Shown here: positions 18,755 to 27,236 of the stretch, one piece after another
How the letters are laid out: every line of letters starts with the position of its first letter
Numbering within the stretch: position 1 is the stretch's first letter
Source: Candidatus Nitrosocosmicus arcticus
Lineage (GTDB): Archaea > Thermoproteota > Nitrososphaeria > Nitrososphaerales > Nitrososphaeraceae
Assembly: GCF_007826885.1 (NCBI RefSeq)
Contig: NZ_ML675578.1
Span: forward strand, 248,001-312,000
Direction of reading: 5' to 3'
Length of the DNA stretch: 64,000 nucleotides
Made by a program: the position numbers and the translations under genes
The notes under the pieces: model-generated
Seen by the model: only the letters and a program-made list of their open reading frames with translations
What the model was told of the DNA's origin: nothing
Databases searched by the model: none

Positions 18755-19489
18755 CTATCTTGCTATGGTAATGTTCTTCACGATATCGAAGCTGGCGCCT
18801 GATTTTTTGTCGTGAATTACATACGTAATTATGTAGTTACCTTCTGGAAATGGACTAGATTGTGTGATGGTAAAAGGTATAAACAATTCTTTATTTTTAT
18901 GGTGTGAAACGATCTTATCGAAGGTAATGCCTTGTTGATTTGTTAGTATGTTCCCACTTTCATCTGAAATTGTAAAATCGATTGCAAAATCCATAGTATG
19001 TAGTTTATTGCCGGATTTATCAAATAAGGTGCCGTATTCATAACCTTTAGGTTCAATGTAGAGGATCATTTTCTCTCCGGGCATAAATACACTCGATTCT
19101 TTTGCCTGATAAATTCCATATCCCTGAGGTTCGAAATTCACATAAGTATCTAATCCAGATTTAAATTTAAGTTCAGCAATAAAATTTTTTATTTGATTTA
19201 TATTATTATCCACTAGTTCAGTCATGTTGCCTATTGCTTGTTTGTCACCAGAGGTTAACGTTTGAAACGCTTTGTTAATTTTTGAACTAAGAGAATACAA
19301 CGTGTGATTTCCCGTGTTGGTCTTATTATCCACTAGTTCAGTCATGTTGCCTATTGCTTGTTTGTCACCAGAGGTTAACGTTTGAAACGCTTTGTTGAAT
19401 TTGTCCATGAAGTTAGTTTCAGCTGATACAGACTGTGCTAAAGGCATCAAAAGTACTAATGGTAAGACGAAGAATAATGTATACTTCAT
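18755..19489 (-). CDS. exported protein with internal tandem duplication
   Basis: A 244-residue secreted protein. Residues 1-23 form the signal peptide. A helical unit containing NKAFQTLTSGDKQAIGNM occurs twice, 40 residues apart. The C-terminal 135 residues form a strand-rich domain (ESSVFMPGEKMILYIEPKGYEYG). That domain resembles the macroglobulin-like or Ig-like modules of archaeal surface proteins. The repeat is exact at DNA level over 74 bp (see the repeat feature), so the duplication is recent or kept identical. The 71-residue protein at 35344-35559 has a similar N-terminus. Confidence 0.7.
   Translation of the reverse strand: MKYTLFFVLPLVLLMPLAQSVSAETNFMDKFNKAFQTLTSGDKQAIGNMTELVDNKTNTGNHTLYSLSSKINKAFQTLTSGDKQAIGNMTELVDNNINQIKNFIAELKFKSGLDTYVNFEPQGYGIYQAKESSVFMPGEKMILYIEPKGYEYGTLFDKSGNKLHTMDFAIDFTISDESGNILTNQQGITFDKIVSHHKNKELFIPFTITQSSPFPEGNYIITYVIHDKKSGASFDIVKNITIAR
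19203..19396 (-). repeat. exact 74-bp direct repeat, 120-bp period
   Basis: Bases 19203-19276 are identical to 19323-19396. The repeat is within the exported protein gene and keeps the reading frame (120 bp is 40 codons). Confidence 0.9.
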
Positions 19490-19860
19490 AACCTAAAGGT
19501 TCAATGTATCTTTAAAACCTTTTCCTATGCCGGTATATTTTATACCAAAATATTATATAATTGACAAAAAAGTTGGAATTATTCTATGTAGACAGTAAGA
19601 AAGTTATCCGAGCCTAATCCTATATGGCGGCCAATTTTCTAAATAGTTGTAAATAGATAAAGTATGCTTTTCATATCGATTAGTTTGGTTTGCTTTGGGA
19701 TGTTAAGTCCTGTATATACCGTACTTCCTTTCGAAAAACATCGCCTCTACATATTCTATTCCACCAGAGAATTAGTTCAGTAAATTCAGAAATTAGCATA
19801 TTTTCAATAAAAAATGGAAAATTTTAATAAGAGGGATGTTAATTTACAACATTAATTAAA
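19490..19860. other. intergenic, divergent promoters
   Basis: No gene seen between these divergent exported-protein genes. Confidence 0.5.
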
Positions 19861-20436
19861 ATGTATATGAAAAACCTAAAAAAATTATTATTTATCTGGA
19901 TTCCTATCTTGAGCGTGGTTATATTAATTCAAAATCCACTCATGGTAGCACTTGCAAGTCCTGTGCCAAATACAAATCCAAATGTAGCTTCTTCTGTAAG
20001 CAATTCCAGTATGACAGGAAATGAAGGCTTTGGGACGGGCGGACCAGAAGTAATTGCCAAACTTTTATCCGAAGAGGACGCGGCTAATTCTAATTCCACG
20101 ACAAATAATAGTATTACATCTAATTCTGCTGAAAATACAAATGTATTTCATACAAAGGAATTGGATATAACTAAACATACTTTAAGATCGGGGGATACCT
20201 CTGATGCCATAACTGGAACAATAGTTAATAATTCTCCTGTAGAGGTAAACTACGTGGACATCAATGCGGCTTTATTTGATGCTAATAATAACTTAATTGG
20301 AACAGTTTCTGGTACAGTCGATTTTCCAACTCTCAAACCCGGTGAAGATTCAACTTTTAAGGTAGACGTTAGTGCTGACCTAAAAGAATTACTCGATCAT
20401 TATATGTTATTTGTCTTGGGAACACCAAAGGCGTAA
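19861..20436 (+). CDS. exported FxLYD-domain protein
   Basis: A 191-residue protein with a signal peptide (about residues 5-31), a Ser/Asn-rich linker, and a C-terminal FxLYD-type beta-sandwich (about 97-190). The typical features are GTIVNNSPVEVNYVDINAALFD followed by LKPGEDSTFKVDV. Such domains sit on the cell surface and often bind partner proteins. The frame continues past two adjacent stops for about 45 more codons of protein-like sequence, so an older, longer C-terminus is possible. Confidence 0.75.
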   Translation: MYMKNLKKLLFIWIPILSVVILIQNPLMVALASPVPNTNPNVASSVSNSSMTGNEGFGTGGPEVIAKLLSEEDAANSNSTTNNSITSNSAENTNVFHTKELDITKHTLRSGDTSDAITGTIVNNSPVEVNYVDINAALFDANNNLIGTVSGTVDFPTLKPGEDSTFKVDVSADLKELLDHYMLFVLGTPKA

Positions 20437-20733
20437 TAATTTGATGGGTCTAAACCTCAACACCAACAACTTCTGATGACCGTATATCTCCAACCGAAAG
20501 GACAGAACCAGCAGATAGTGAAAGCACCAGCAATACAATCTGACGAAGAAGATTCTGATTAAACATTTTTTTTTACTTTTTAGTGTTATTGATTACTAGA
20601 TCTGATAGCCCTGAATTTATATCATAATTAATTTAACTTGGATATTAAAGATGATACAATTTGTCTCCCCGTGTATTATCATGTGAAGTCTTATAACTTA
20701 CCAATTTCAAGACCACTAAAATTTTTCCATCTA
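20437..20733. other. intergenic with T-rich stretch
   Basis: Contains a C-terminal-like extension of the FxLYD frame behind two stops, then a T-rich run near 20564-20582 that may end transcription. Confidence 0.4.
20564..20582 (+). terminator. T-rich terminator candidate
   Basis: Ten consecutive T followed closely by five more, the usual form of an archaeal intrinsic terminator. Confidence 0.4.
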
Positions 20734-20740
20734 TTTATAA
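20734..20740 (+). promoter_or_regulatory. TATA box deciding the GTG start at 20761
   Basis: TTTATAA centred 24 bp before GTG 20761; it lies inside the longer frame that opens at 20638. Confidence 0.55.
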
Positions 20741-20760
20741 GATGTTTTATAATCATTCAT

Positions 20761-21381
20761 GTGAATTCAAAAATTGATTGGAATAATGTCATAAAAAAAG
20801 AAGCAAGAGGAGCAAATGGTGAAGATTTAGGAGAGGTTCAAGAAGTTTCAAATGGTTATGTTTTTGTACAAAAAGGCTTTCTTAACAAACAAAAGTTTTT
20901 CATTCCGCAGGACAAAGTTGAGAGCTTTGATGACAATATCCTTCGATTCAATATTTCGAAGGAGGAAATTTCAAACAATTATCAGAGAGACATATATCCC
21001 GAATCTTACGCTCACAGTGAGACTGATAAAACCTCCACCATTGCGGAACCAGAAAAAGTGACCATACCTGTAACCGAAGAAAAATTAGACATAACTAAAA
21101 GAGCTGAGGGGCGTCACGCTTCACACGTCAAAGAATCGAAGAAGGAAACAAGAACTGTTGAAGTTCCAGTAGTTCATGAGGAAATATCTGTAGAAAGAGG
21201 ACGACCTAAAGGAAATCAAACAGTTTCGTCTCAAAAACCTATATCTTCAAGACAAGAAATAGAAATACGACTAAAGCAAGAAGAGATAAAAGTATCCAAA
21301 AATCCCTATGTAAGAGAAGAGATAGTGATAAAGAAGAAGCCACTTAGAGAAACTAGGCAATTAACAGAAAAGGCGAGTTAA
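20761..21381 (+). CDS. PRC-barrel/DUF2382 stress protein
   Basis: A 206-residue protein with an N-terminal PRC-barrel-like domain (IDWNNVIKKEARG, DLGEVQEV, then FIPQDKVESFD) and a C-terminal DUF2382 (YsnF/AvaK-type) region. The latter has repeated charged strands such as IPVTEEKLDITKR and VPVVHEEISVERG. Proteins of this type are linked to general stress response; the biochemical role is unknown. The frame is open from 20638, but GTG 20761 aligns with the start of the paralogues and sits 24 bp after a TATA box. It is the first of at least five paralogues here. Confidence 0.8.
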   Translation: MNSKIDWNNVIKKEARGANGEDLGEVQEVSNGYVFVQKGFLNKQKFFIPQDKVESFDDNILRFNISKEEISNNYQRDIYPESYAHSETDKTSTIAEPEKVTIPVTEEKLDITKRAEGRHASHVKESKKETRTVEVPVVHEEISVERGRPKGNQTVSSQKPISSRQEIEIRLKQEEIKVSKNPYVREEIVIKKKPLRETRQLTEKAS

Positions 21382-21872
21382 ATAAACCGGATTCAAACAA
21401 CAATTGTGATCTCTATATACTGGTCGAATTAATAATTGATTTAAAGAATTATCTATTATCTATCCGATAATAATTTTGGTATTGACATGTCTTTCAATTT
21501 TTTACCTAAATCTAAATTGCATAATTTTGATTGAATTAGCAAGATAATTTCTAACTAAGTATAACATATATGTTGAAATTTGAAAGCAACGTAAATTGAA
21601 ATAGTTAAGATTATGAAGATTATAATTGATATAGTTATGAACTCCACACGTTTTTTGATACTGCACTCATTTAGGCATTTTATTAAGTAGGATACCTAAT
21701 GCCAATTAAAAAAAACTGGTAGGCACATTGCTGCTTAAATATTAGCTATAAATTTGTTATTTTCAATACGACCTCATATTTTCCCGATATCATAATTAAA
21801 AATCACCTCAAAAACCAGTAAATAATTTGATGCATTTGTTATGGTTATATAGTTTTTTCTCAATAGTAATTT
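21382..21872. other. intergenic, no gene seen
   Basis: 491 bp, AT-rich. Only a weak inverted repeat GGCATT..AATGCC near 21673-21703. Confidence 0.4.
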
Positions 21873-22583
21873 ATGAGTAACGCTAACAATGATGGTAGTA
21901 ATTTTGAATGGAAAGACAATAGTATAGATTGGAAGGATATCTTAAAAAAGGAGGCTAGGGGCCACGACAAAGGCGATGATTTGGGAGAAGTTCAAGAACT
22001 TGGCCATAATTTTGTAGTGACGGAAAAGGGAAGGATAAGCAAGCACAAATTCTATCTACCAAAGCATTTGGTGAAAGGTTATGACGGCGAAACCTTATGG
22101 TTTAATATATCTCAAGAAGATGCTGAAGATAATTTCAAAAAAGATAGACCTCCAAAAGAAGGAGAATATTCAAGATATGAATCAGCTTCTGTAACCCAAC
22201 AGCCATCTGAATCAAATTCTGCATCAATCAATCAAGGAGACAATAATAGCAGATCGCCAACTGGTAACATTAATCTTAATGAACGCGTTCCTTTAATAGA
22301 ACGGGGCAGGCAGGTTTCAAGTTCTAATGCGAATTCCACTAATTCAACGACAGCTGTGGAAAATTGGGATTCAATAATTCATAAAGGAGTTAGAACGGTG
22401 GACGGACTAGCCATAGGAAGTGTTACTGCAGCTAATGCCGATTCCATAATTGTCACTTCTGAAGGAGCACGCGAAGAATATAGCATTCCTAAAAATGAAG
22501 TTGAATCATTTAATGGTTCAGAAGTCGTTTTAAATATCTCAAATGATCGGGTAAGTCAATTTAAGGTAAAGGTCCCTAGATAA
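21873..22583 (+). CDS. tandem PRC-barrel-domain protein
   Basis: A 236-residue protein with two PRC-barrel-like domains. The first (about 18-85: IDWKDILKKEARG, DDLGEVQEL, FYLPKHLVKGYDG) is closely related to the other paralogues. The second (about 165-232: WDSIIHKGVRTVDG, AIGSVTAANAD, YSIPKNEVESFNG) replaces the DUF2382 part. A Ser/Asn-rich linker joins them. Role probably like its neighbours, but the architecture is different. Confidence 0.75.
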   Translation: MSNANNDGSNFEWKDNSIDWKDILKKEARGHDKGDDLGEVQELGHNFVVTEKGRISKHKFYLPKHLVKGYDGETLWFNISQEDAEDNFKKDRPPKEGEYSRYESASVTQQPSESNSASINQGDNNSRSPTGNINLNERVPLIERGRQVSSSNANSTNSTTAVENWDSIIHKGVRTVDGLAIGSVTAANADSIIVTSEGAREEYSIPKNEVESFNGSEVVLNISNDRVSQFKVKVPR

Positions 22584-23005
22584 AGATCGGGTTAGGAACA
22601 AATCTAGAGTACAAAATGATAATGGGTGGCATGTTTTTTCCTTATTGCTGCTCACCGCATATCAGTGTAGTAACATACCTTATCAAATAATTAGAAGGGC
22701 ATCGACTGGATAAAATCTTATTTTGATTTCTTCTGTAGTGTATGTTTCAAAGTGGAGCCCTACTACCGATTTCCTAGTTTCTAAATTATAGTATTTGAAC
22801 TGCATCCGAATTCATATCTAATATTGTAAAAATTAAAAAATAAATCCACTCATAAGGGGATTGCCATCGTCATAAAACTTGTCCTATTTCGAAATAAAAC
22901 TTTCGTATTCCCGTTGAAGGATGTTTTAATACAAAATCTCTTCAATAGAGGTTTTGAAAAGGCCCTTTAATATTTAATATTTTAAATGTTATCTTCAGTT
23001 TAGTT
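22584..23005. other. intergenic between convergent genes
   Basis: No gene seen. Confidence 0.4.
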
Positions 23006-23014
23006 AAAAAAAAA
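23006..23014 (-). terminator. oligo-T terminator candidate
   Basis: Nine T on the minus strand just after the stop of the small exported protein gene. Confidence 0.45.
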
Positions 23015-23019
23015 TTTAT

Positions 23020-23286
23020 TTATGGACTTGAGCCATTTACTATATCTTTAAATCCCTCCATAATACCTCCAGTAACATTTGAAAGGGCTTCTCCAGTCTG
23101 ATTCAAAGCATCCCCTAAACCTTCGGTTACATTTCCAGCTGCTTCACCGGTTTCATTCATAGTACCTTGGACGCTTTCCCCTGTTTGATTTACTTGACTT
23201 GTATTTTGAGCAAAGGCGTTTCCTCCTATGCTTCCTACGAAAAGAGTCAAGGCCATACAAATTGTGAACAACATTGTATTATTCAT
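23020..23286 (-). CDS. small exported Asn-Gln-Thr-Gly repeat protein
   Basis: An 88-residue protein with a signal peptide (residues 1-26, cleavage after AFA). The mature part consists of degenerate repeats of the type NQTGE(A/S)xxNVTxG, rich in NxT sequons that archaea can glycosylate. Function unknown; probably secreted or surface-bound. Confidence 0.65.
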   Translation of the reverse strand: MNNTMLFTICMALTLFVGSIGGNAFAQNTSQVNQTGESVQGTMNETGEAAGNVTEGLGDALNQTGEALSNVTGGIMEGFKDIVNGSSP

Positions 23287-23641
23287 TTCTAAAAAGAAAT
23301 AAGTACTAGTCTATAAACTTTATGTTCCTATGAATTTTCTCAATCTCGAAGATGGGAAATAAATGCTTCAATCATCGAATTAGAACTTCTTTCTCTAACT
23401 AACTCTTTGTACCTTTCATTAAATCCTGAAACAAAAATCAAGAGAAAATCTATATTGTTTTTTCTTTTGTATGAATTATGGTAATACTTATGATAGTCCT
23501 CGCTCTTCTATGCTAATTTTTGGTTAGAATCGTATAATAAATTATTTTTTAGAATACGACCTGGAATTAATACTCATCCTAGGTCCACTACGCCACTATT
23601 AGAATGTAGATTATTATAAATTATCATGACCTCTCTGTTAT
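23287..23641. other. intergenic between divergent genes
   Basis: No gene seen. Confidence 0.4.
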
Positions 23642-24355
23642 ATGGATAACGCTTTTAGAGAAAAAGGAGATCCCGAAGACGGCAAAGTTAACCAGTATGG
23701 GTATAAGGATACTCCTTCAACCAATTCCGATCTGCAAGATGAACAAATTGTAAGCAGAATTCCACTATATGACGAGGATTTTGAACTAACAAAAAAAGAG
23801 TTAGAAACCAGTATCCAATTGGAGAAAAAATGGGTGCACACGACACAGAAAATTGAAATCCCATTGAAGTATGAAGAGATCCTACTTAACGGTAAAGAAT
23901 TCAGTTCCTATGAACAGAAGGAAATAGTAGAAATGCTGTCAAAGATAAAACATAAAATCTCACATGTTTTTCATCACGACGCGGAGGATGGCAAAAACGA
24001 TAAGGATGACTCTCAAACTGAAAACAAGTCTGATAAGCAGCAGTCCGATAACCATGATCATCGTCATGAAATTAGTGAATTAGATGTTCATTATACCAAA
24101 CAAGGTTCGAAAAAAGATACACGCAACTCCTCGTCAGCTCCATCAGTATCAACAAACGGCAACAATACTAGTCAATTCGAAAAAATCATTCCTCTGTGGG
24201 GGGAAGAAATAACCGTCACTAGAAAAATAGTCAAACTAGGGGAGATCATTGTTAGAAAGTATCAGATTAGTGAAAATCATGAGGTAAAAGTTGAATTAAA
24301 TAAAGAGAAGTATTCAATAAAGTATCCTGACGGTTTTGATGTTCAAGAAAAATAG
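23642..24355 (+). CDS. DUF2382-type stress protein without PRC barrel
   Basis: A 237-residue acidic protein. Residues 35-95 carry one DUF2382-like unit (SRIPLYDEDFELTKKEL, then IEIPLKYEEILLNG). Residues 100-175 are a His/Asp/Lys/Ser-rich disordered linker. Residues 178-237 hold a second unit, IIPLWGEEITVTRKIV to KYPDGF. It ends 56 bp before the next PRC-barrel/DUF2382 gene, and the pair forms a module. A decayed copy of its second unit lies at 36700-37030 upstream of the homologous partner, in inverted orientation. Confidence 0.75.
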   Translation: MDNAFREKGDPEDGKVNQYGYKDTPSTNSDLQDEQIVSRIPLYDEDFELTKKELETSIQLEKKWVHTTQKIEIPLKYEEILLNGKEFSSYEQKEIVEMLSKIKHKISHVFHHDAEDGKNDKDDSQTENKSDKQQSDNHDHRHEISELDVHYTKQGSKKDTRNSSSAPSVSTNGNNTSQFEKIIPLWGEEITVTRKIVKLGEIIVRKYQISENHEVKVELNKEKYSIKYPDGFDVQEK

Positions 24356-24411
24356 AAATCTAGGCAATCGATTGATAACAGGAATATATCTTTTGTTAAA
24401 TATCAGAATAT

Positions 24412-25119
24412 GTGTCTACCACAAATGACAAAAATATCGATTTGGATACTTTAGTCGAAAAAGAGGCCGTCGGAACTGATGGCCTAGACTTGGGTACTGT
24501 AAAAGAAATTGGAGATACCTTCGTTATTACTCAAAAAGGTTTGATAAATAAAAAAAAATATCATCTTCCTGTCACGTTTATAGAGAGTTATGATGGTGAT
24601 ATAGTAAGGTTCGCCATAAATGAATCGAACTTGGAAAGTTATGAACAAAGGGAGGCTGATTCGTTTGATGATTATTCTTCATTTAAAGCCTCCGATATGT
24701 CAAAGGCAGTTGAAACAACAATTCCTTTAATGAGCGAAGAACTTCAAGTCACAAAAAAAATTATCGAAGACAATGTAAAAATAATAAAAGAGCCTGTGAA
24801 GGAAACCAAAACTGCTCAAATTGAATTAATCCATGAAAAAGTAACAATTGAAAAAAGGCCATTTAATAATGAAAATAATATTGGAGAAAATGTTTCTGCA
24901 TCAGATCTTGAAGGTTCGACGGATTCAAAATTCGAAATCACTATTCCAATAAAAAGAGAAGAACCTGTAATCACAAAAAGATCCTTTGTTAGAGAAGAAG
25001 TAATTGTAAAGAAAGAACCCATAACGGAAACTAAAACGATAACGGAAGAAATAACAAATGAAGAAATAAAGTATGACCGCAAGGATAATGATGAAAGTAA
25101 AGAGAAGATGCCGCTTTAG
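24412..25119 (+). CDS. PRC-barrel/DUF2382 stress protein
   Basis: A 235-residue protein: PRC-barrel-like domain at about 8-75 (IDLDTLVEKEAVG, LDLGTVKEI, YHLPVTFIESYDG) and DUF2382 at about 100-230 (TTIPLMSEELQVTKK, VTIEKRPF, VREEVIVKKEPITET). The start is GTG at 24412. An out-of-frame ATG at 24410 overlaps it. It is closely related to the gene at 35880-36638; a 73-bp block (24742-24814) is identical in both. An oligo-T run follows the stop. Confidence 0.82.
   Translation: MSTTNDKNIDLDTLVEKEAVGTDGLDLGTVKEIGDTFVITQKGLINKKKYHLPVTFIESYDGDIVRFAINESNLESYEQREADSFDDYSSFKASDMSKAVETTIPLMSEELQVTKKIIEDNVKIIKEPVKETKTAQIELIHEKVTIEKRPFNNENNIGENVSASDLEGSTDSKFEITIPIKREEPVITKRSFVREEVIVKKEPITETKTITEEITNEEIKYDRKDNDESKEKMPL
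24742..24814 (+). repeat. 73-bp block identical to 36233-36305 (inverted)
   Basis: Exact match in opposite orientation between two DUF2382 genes whose flanking codons differ at many positions. Confidence 0.9.
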
Positions 25120-25139
25120 TTTTTAAACACCGTTTTTTA
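25120..25139 (+). terminator. oligo-T terminator candidate
   Basis: Two T runs (five and six T) right after the stop of the PRC/DUF2382 gene. Confidence 0.45.
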
Positions 25140-25334
25140 TTTAACAAAAATTATAATAAAAAAATAGGAATATTTTGTTATCATCTCATTCAATGTTATT
25201 GATCAAATTCTTCTAGTTATGAAAATAAGGCAGAAAAATCTGGGCGCTGCTATGTTTACATATACTTCTATATTCAAAACAATCTTTTATTAAATTTATT
25301 TTATGGTTTATTATACTACTTTTAATGATATGTT

Positions 25335-25342
25335 GTATATGG
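25335..25342 (+). promoter_or_regulatory. TATA box of KGG-motif gene
   Basis: GTATATGG centred about 26 bp before ATG 25364. Confidence 0.45.
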
Positions 25343-25363
25343 TTTGTTTTCACTTTGTTTTAA

Positions 25364-25540
25364 ATGGTATCTAAGAAAGTTACTCCAAAGGATGAAAATA
25401 AAGGATTAGCATCTGCTGATAAAGAAACAAAAAAGAAGGTCGCAAGTAAAGGTGGAAAGGCTAAAGCCAAGGCAACAAGTACTAAGAAGAGTAGCAGCAG
25501 CACTACTAAGAGTAGTAGCAGTACTACTAAGAAAAAATAA
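25364..25540 (+). CDS. KGG-motif, Lys/Ser-rich small stress protein
   Basis: A 58-residue basic protein. The first half contains LASADKETKKKVASKGGKAK, which matches the KGG (GsiB-type stress) motif, where a DPEKxxEIASKGG pattern is usual. The second half is a low-complexity Lys/Ser/Thr tail (KKSSSSTTK repeated), resembling histone H1 tails. Probably a stress-induced, disordered or nucleic-acid-associated protein. A longer antisense ORF (25360-25554) is only its shadow: Leu/Val-rich by complement. A TATA box at 25335 supports a leaderless start. Confidence 0.75.
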   Translation: MVSKKVTPKDENKGLASADKETKKKVASKGGKAKAKATSTKKSSSSTTKSSSSTTKKK

Positions 25541-25863
25541 TAGTATTTGATCAATAATACATTACTTGTACTACATTTTATTTATTTATTAATTTTGAAA
25601 TCATGAAATAAATAACATGATCGGTTGAATAAATCTTCCAACTCGATATTTCCTTGTATAAATAAAAGCATCTTTTCATCTTGTGAATTCCATTAGGGTT
25701 TCTGTTTCCTCTGTTGTGGAGCATCTTTTTTTATTGTTGTCATCAAAAACTATTTGAATATAAATATTATATACACCTGATAAGCTGCTGAAATAGTTAG
25801 CAGTGCTAGTAGTATCGTACAAGAAGTAGTAGAAGCAATCAACAGGTCGAAGTTATATACAGT
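25541..25863. other. intergenic between convergent genes
   Basis: No gene seen. Confidence 0.4.
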
Positions 25864-26154
25864 TTATGAAAATAACTGTTTAAGTGATTCATATTTTTTG
25901 ATGTAATCTATCCCTTTTGGAGATATAACGTAATGAGGCACATCAGTGTATTCACTATTCAATATAAGATTTTTGTTAGTAACGGGTTTAATAAATTGAT
26001 TAGATAATAATGATACTAATGTATGTTTGTTTGTTGAAATTTTATATTTAGTTAATGGGATGGGCTGGTTTTTTAAATAAAGCAGCGCATCATATACGCA
26101 ATCATAGTGGGTTCTATATTCTTTCACTTTTTGACTTCGAATTACCACTGTCAT
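25864..26154 (-). CDS. winged-helix DNA-binding protein
   Basis: A 96-residue protein with a compact winged helix: helices around CVYDALLYLKNQ, PLTKYKISTNKH and HTLVSLLSNQFI, then a wing with ILNSEYTDVPHYVISPKGIDYIKKY. The PHYVISPKGIDYI ending is the common pattern of small archaeal transcriptional regulators. The target is unknown; the neighbouring stress genes are candidates. No effector domain. Confidence 0.75.
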   Translation of the reverse strand: MTVVIRSQKVKEYRTHYDCVYDALLYLKNQPIPLTKYKISTNKHTLVSLLSNQFIKPVTNKNLILNSEYTDVPHYVISPKGIDYIKKYESLKQLFS

Positions 26155-26673
26155 GCCTGATTCAAACAGTATAAAATAACCACAAATCCTAATACATCAA
26201 TCGATTAAAAATACTTAATTTTTATTATAGTTAGATAAAGTAGTAAAAACATTGATAAAATAGTCCAGAACAAAAATAGTGATTATCAACGCAGATCCAG
26301 GCTTATTCCACCTCCGATTATTCAACTCTCTTGACTTGAAATGTGGAAATGTAATAATTGAAATCATAACAACAGCAATTTAATGAGTTTTGATATCAAA
26401 ATTAGAGAAAACTGATGTATATATGCACTGTTCAATGAATGATATACAAGACAAGTTTGGATGTTTGCTATACTCATTTACTATGAATTGGTTCGAGGAC
26501 AAGGACAAGAACATGAATCAAGAGCCGGTATGTAAACCATTGTTGTGAGCATCAGCCGAGATACCATGTAAAAGTTTGTAGCTTCGGCGATAAAACTACT
26601 GTAGTCTCATATCAGTCCAGGACAGAGGAAAGTAAATTTACAAATATCAAAAACGATCATCCATATTCAAAAA
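26155..26673. other. intergenic, possible older coding remnants
   Basis: No intact gene. Scattered protein-like short frames around 26510-26670 on the plus strand precede the dead receiver and may be its lost N-terminal part. Confidence 0.3.
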
Positions 26674-27053
26674 TTAACTAATCAAACACGCATTCTAATT
26701 GCTGAATCTGAGTCAGAAATACGTTCGTTATTTAAAACCTATCTTGAGTTGGCTTGTGCCGAATCAGTAACAGCTGACAATGGCGGTAAGGCCCTTCGAA
26801 TTTTTCCACAGGATAAAAAAGAAGGACAGAATTATGATGTCATCCTTTTGAACACTCATTTGAAAGGTACAGGTGTCTAGATGTTGCAAAGATAATATAC
26901 ACTAGCAGCCCAAATCAACGGATAGTTTTGCTACCGACCAAAATGAAAGAAGAATTGCCACAAGAGGCTTTGAACTCCACGTCAATTGACGACAAAGACA
27001 TCCTTGTTATGCCATTTAAGCTTTCACAATTGCATACAGTATTAATTCAGTGA
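26674..27053 (+). pseudogene. receiver (CheY-like) domain, degenerate and frameshifted
   Basis: About 126 codons of response-regulator fold in two frames. Frame one reads RILIAESESEIRSLF to DVILLNTHLKG and hits a stop at 26878-26880. Frame two continues with LDVAKIIYTSSPNQRIVLL and ends at 27051-27053 with the K-type loop DILVMPFKLSQL. No start codon is evident. The acidic pair is ES instead of DD, and the phosphoacceptor is Asn in LLNTHL, so phosphorylation had been lost as well as the frame. Confidence 0.75.
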
Positions 27054-27236
27054 AGTTTCTACATTTTATCATCAAGCGTATACAAACAATAAATTTCGTT
27101 GTTTTAATCTGTCATAAAATTCTTAGGGATTCGAGGATAGGACCTGACAGGAATAGTCTACAGAATCAGTAGAATGGCTTCTAACTAGAACTACATAAAT
27201 TTAATTATCTGTTAAACGATATTTAAAATCATTATA

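Noticed and set aside
20437-20563. Protein-like extension of the FxLYD frame behind two stops
   Set aside because: Could be an older C-terminus, but the domain is complete without it; not annotated separately.
25360-25554. Minus-strand Leu/Val-rich ORF
   Set aside because: Low-complexity complement of the KGG-motif gene.
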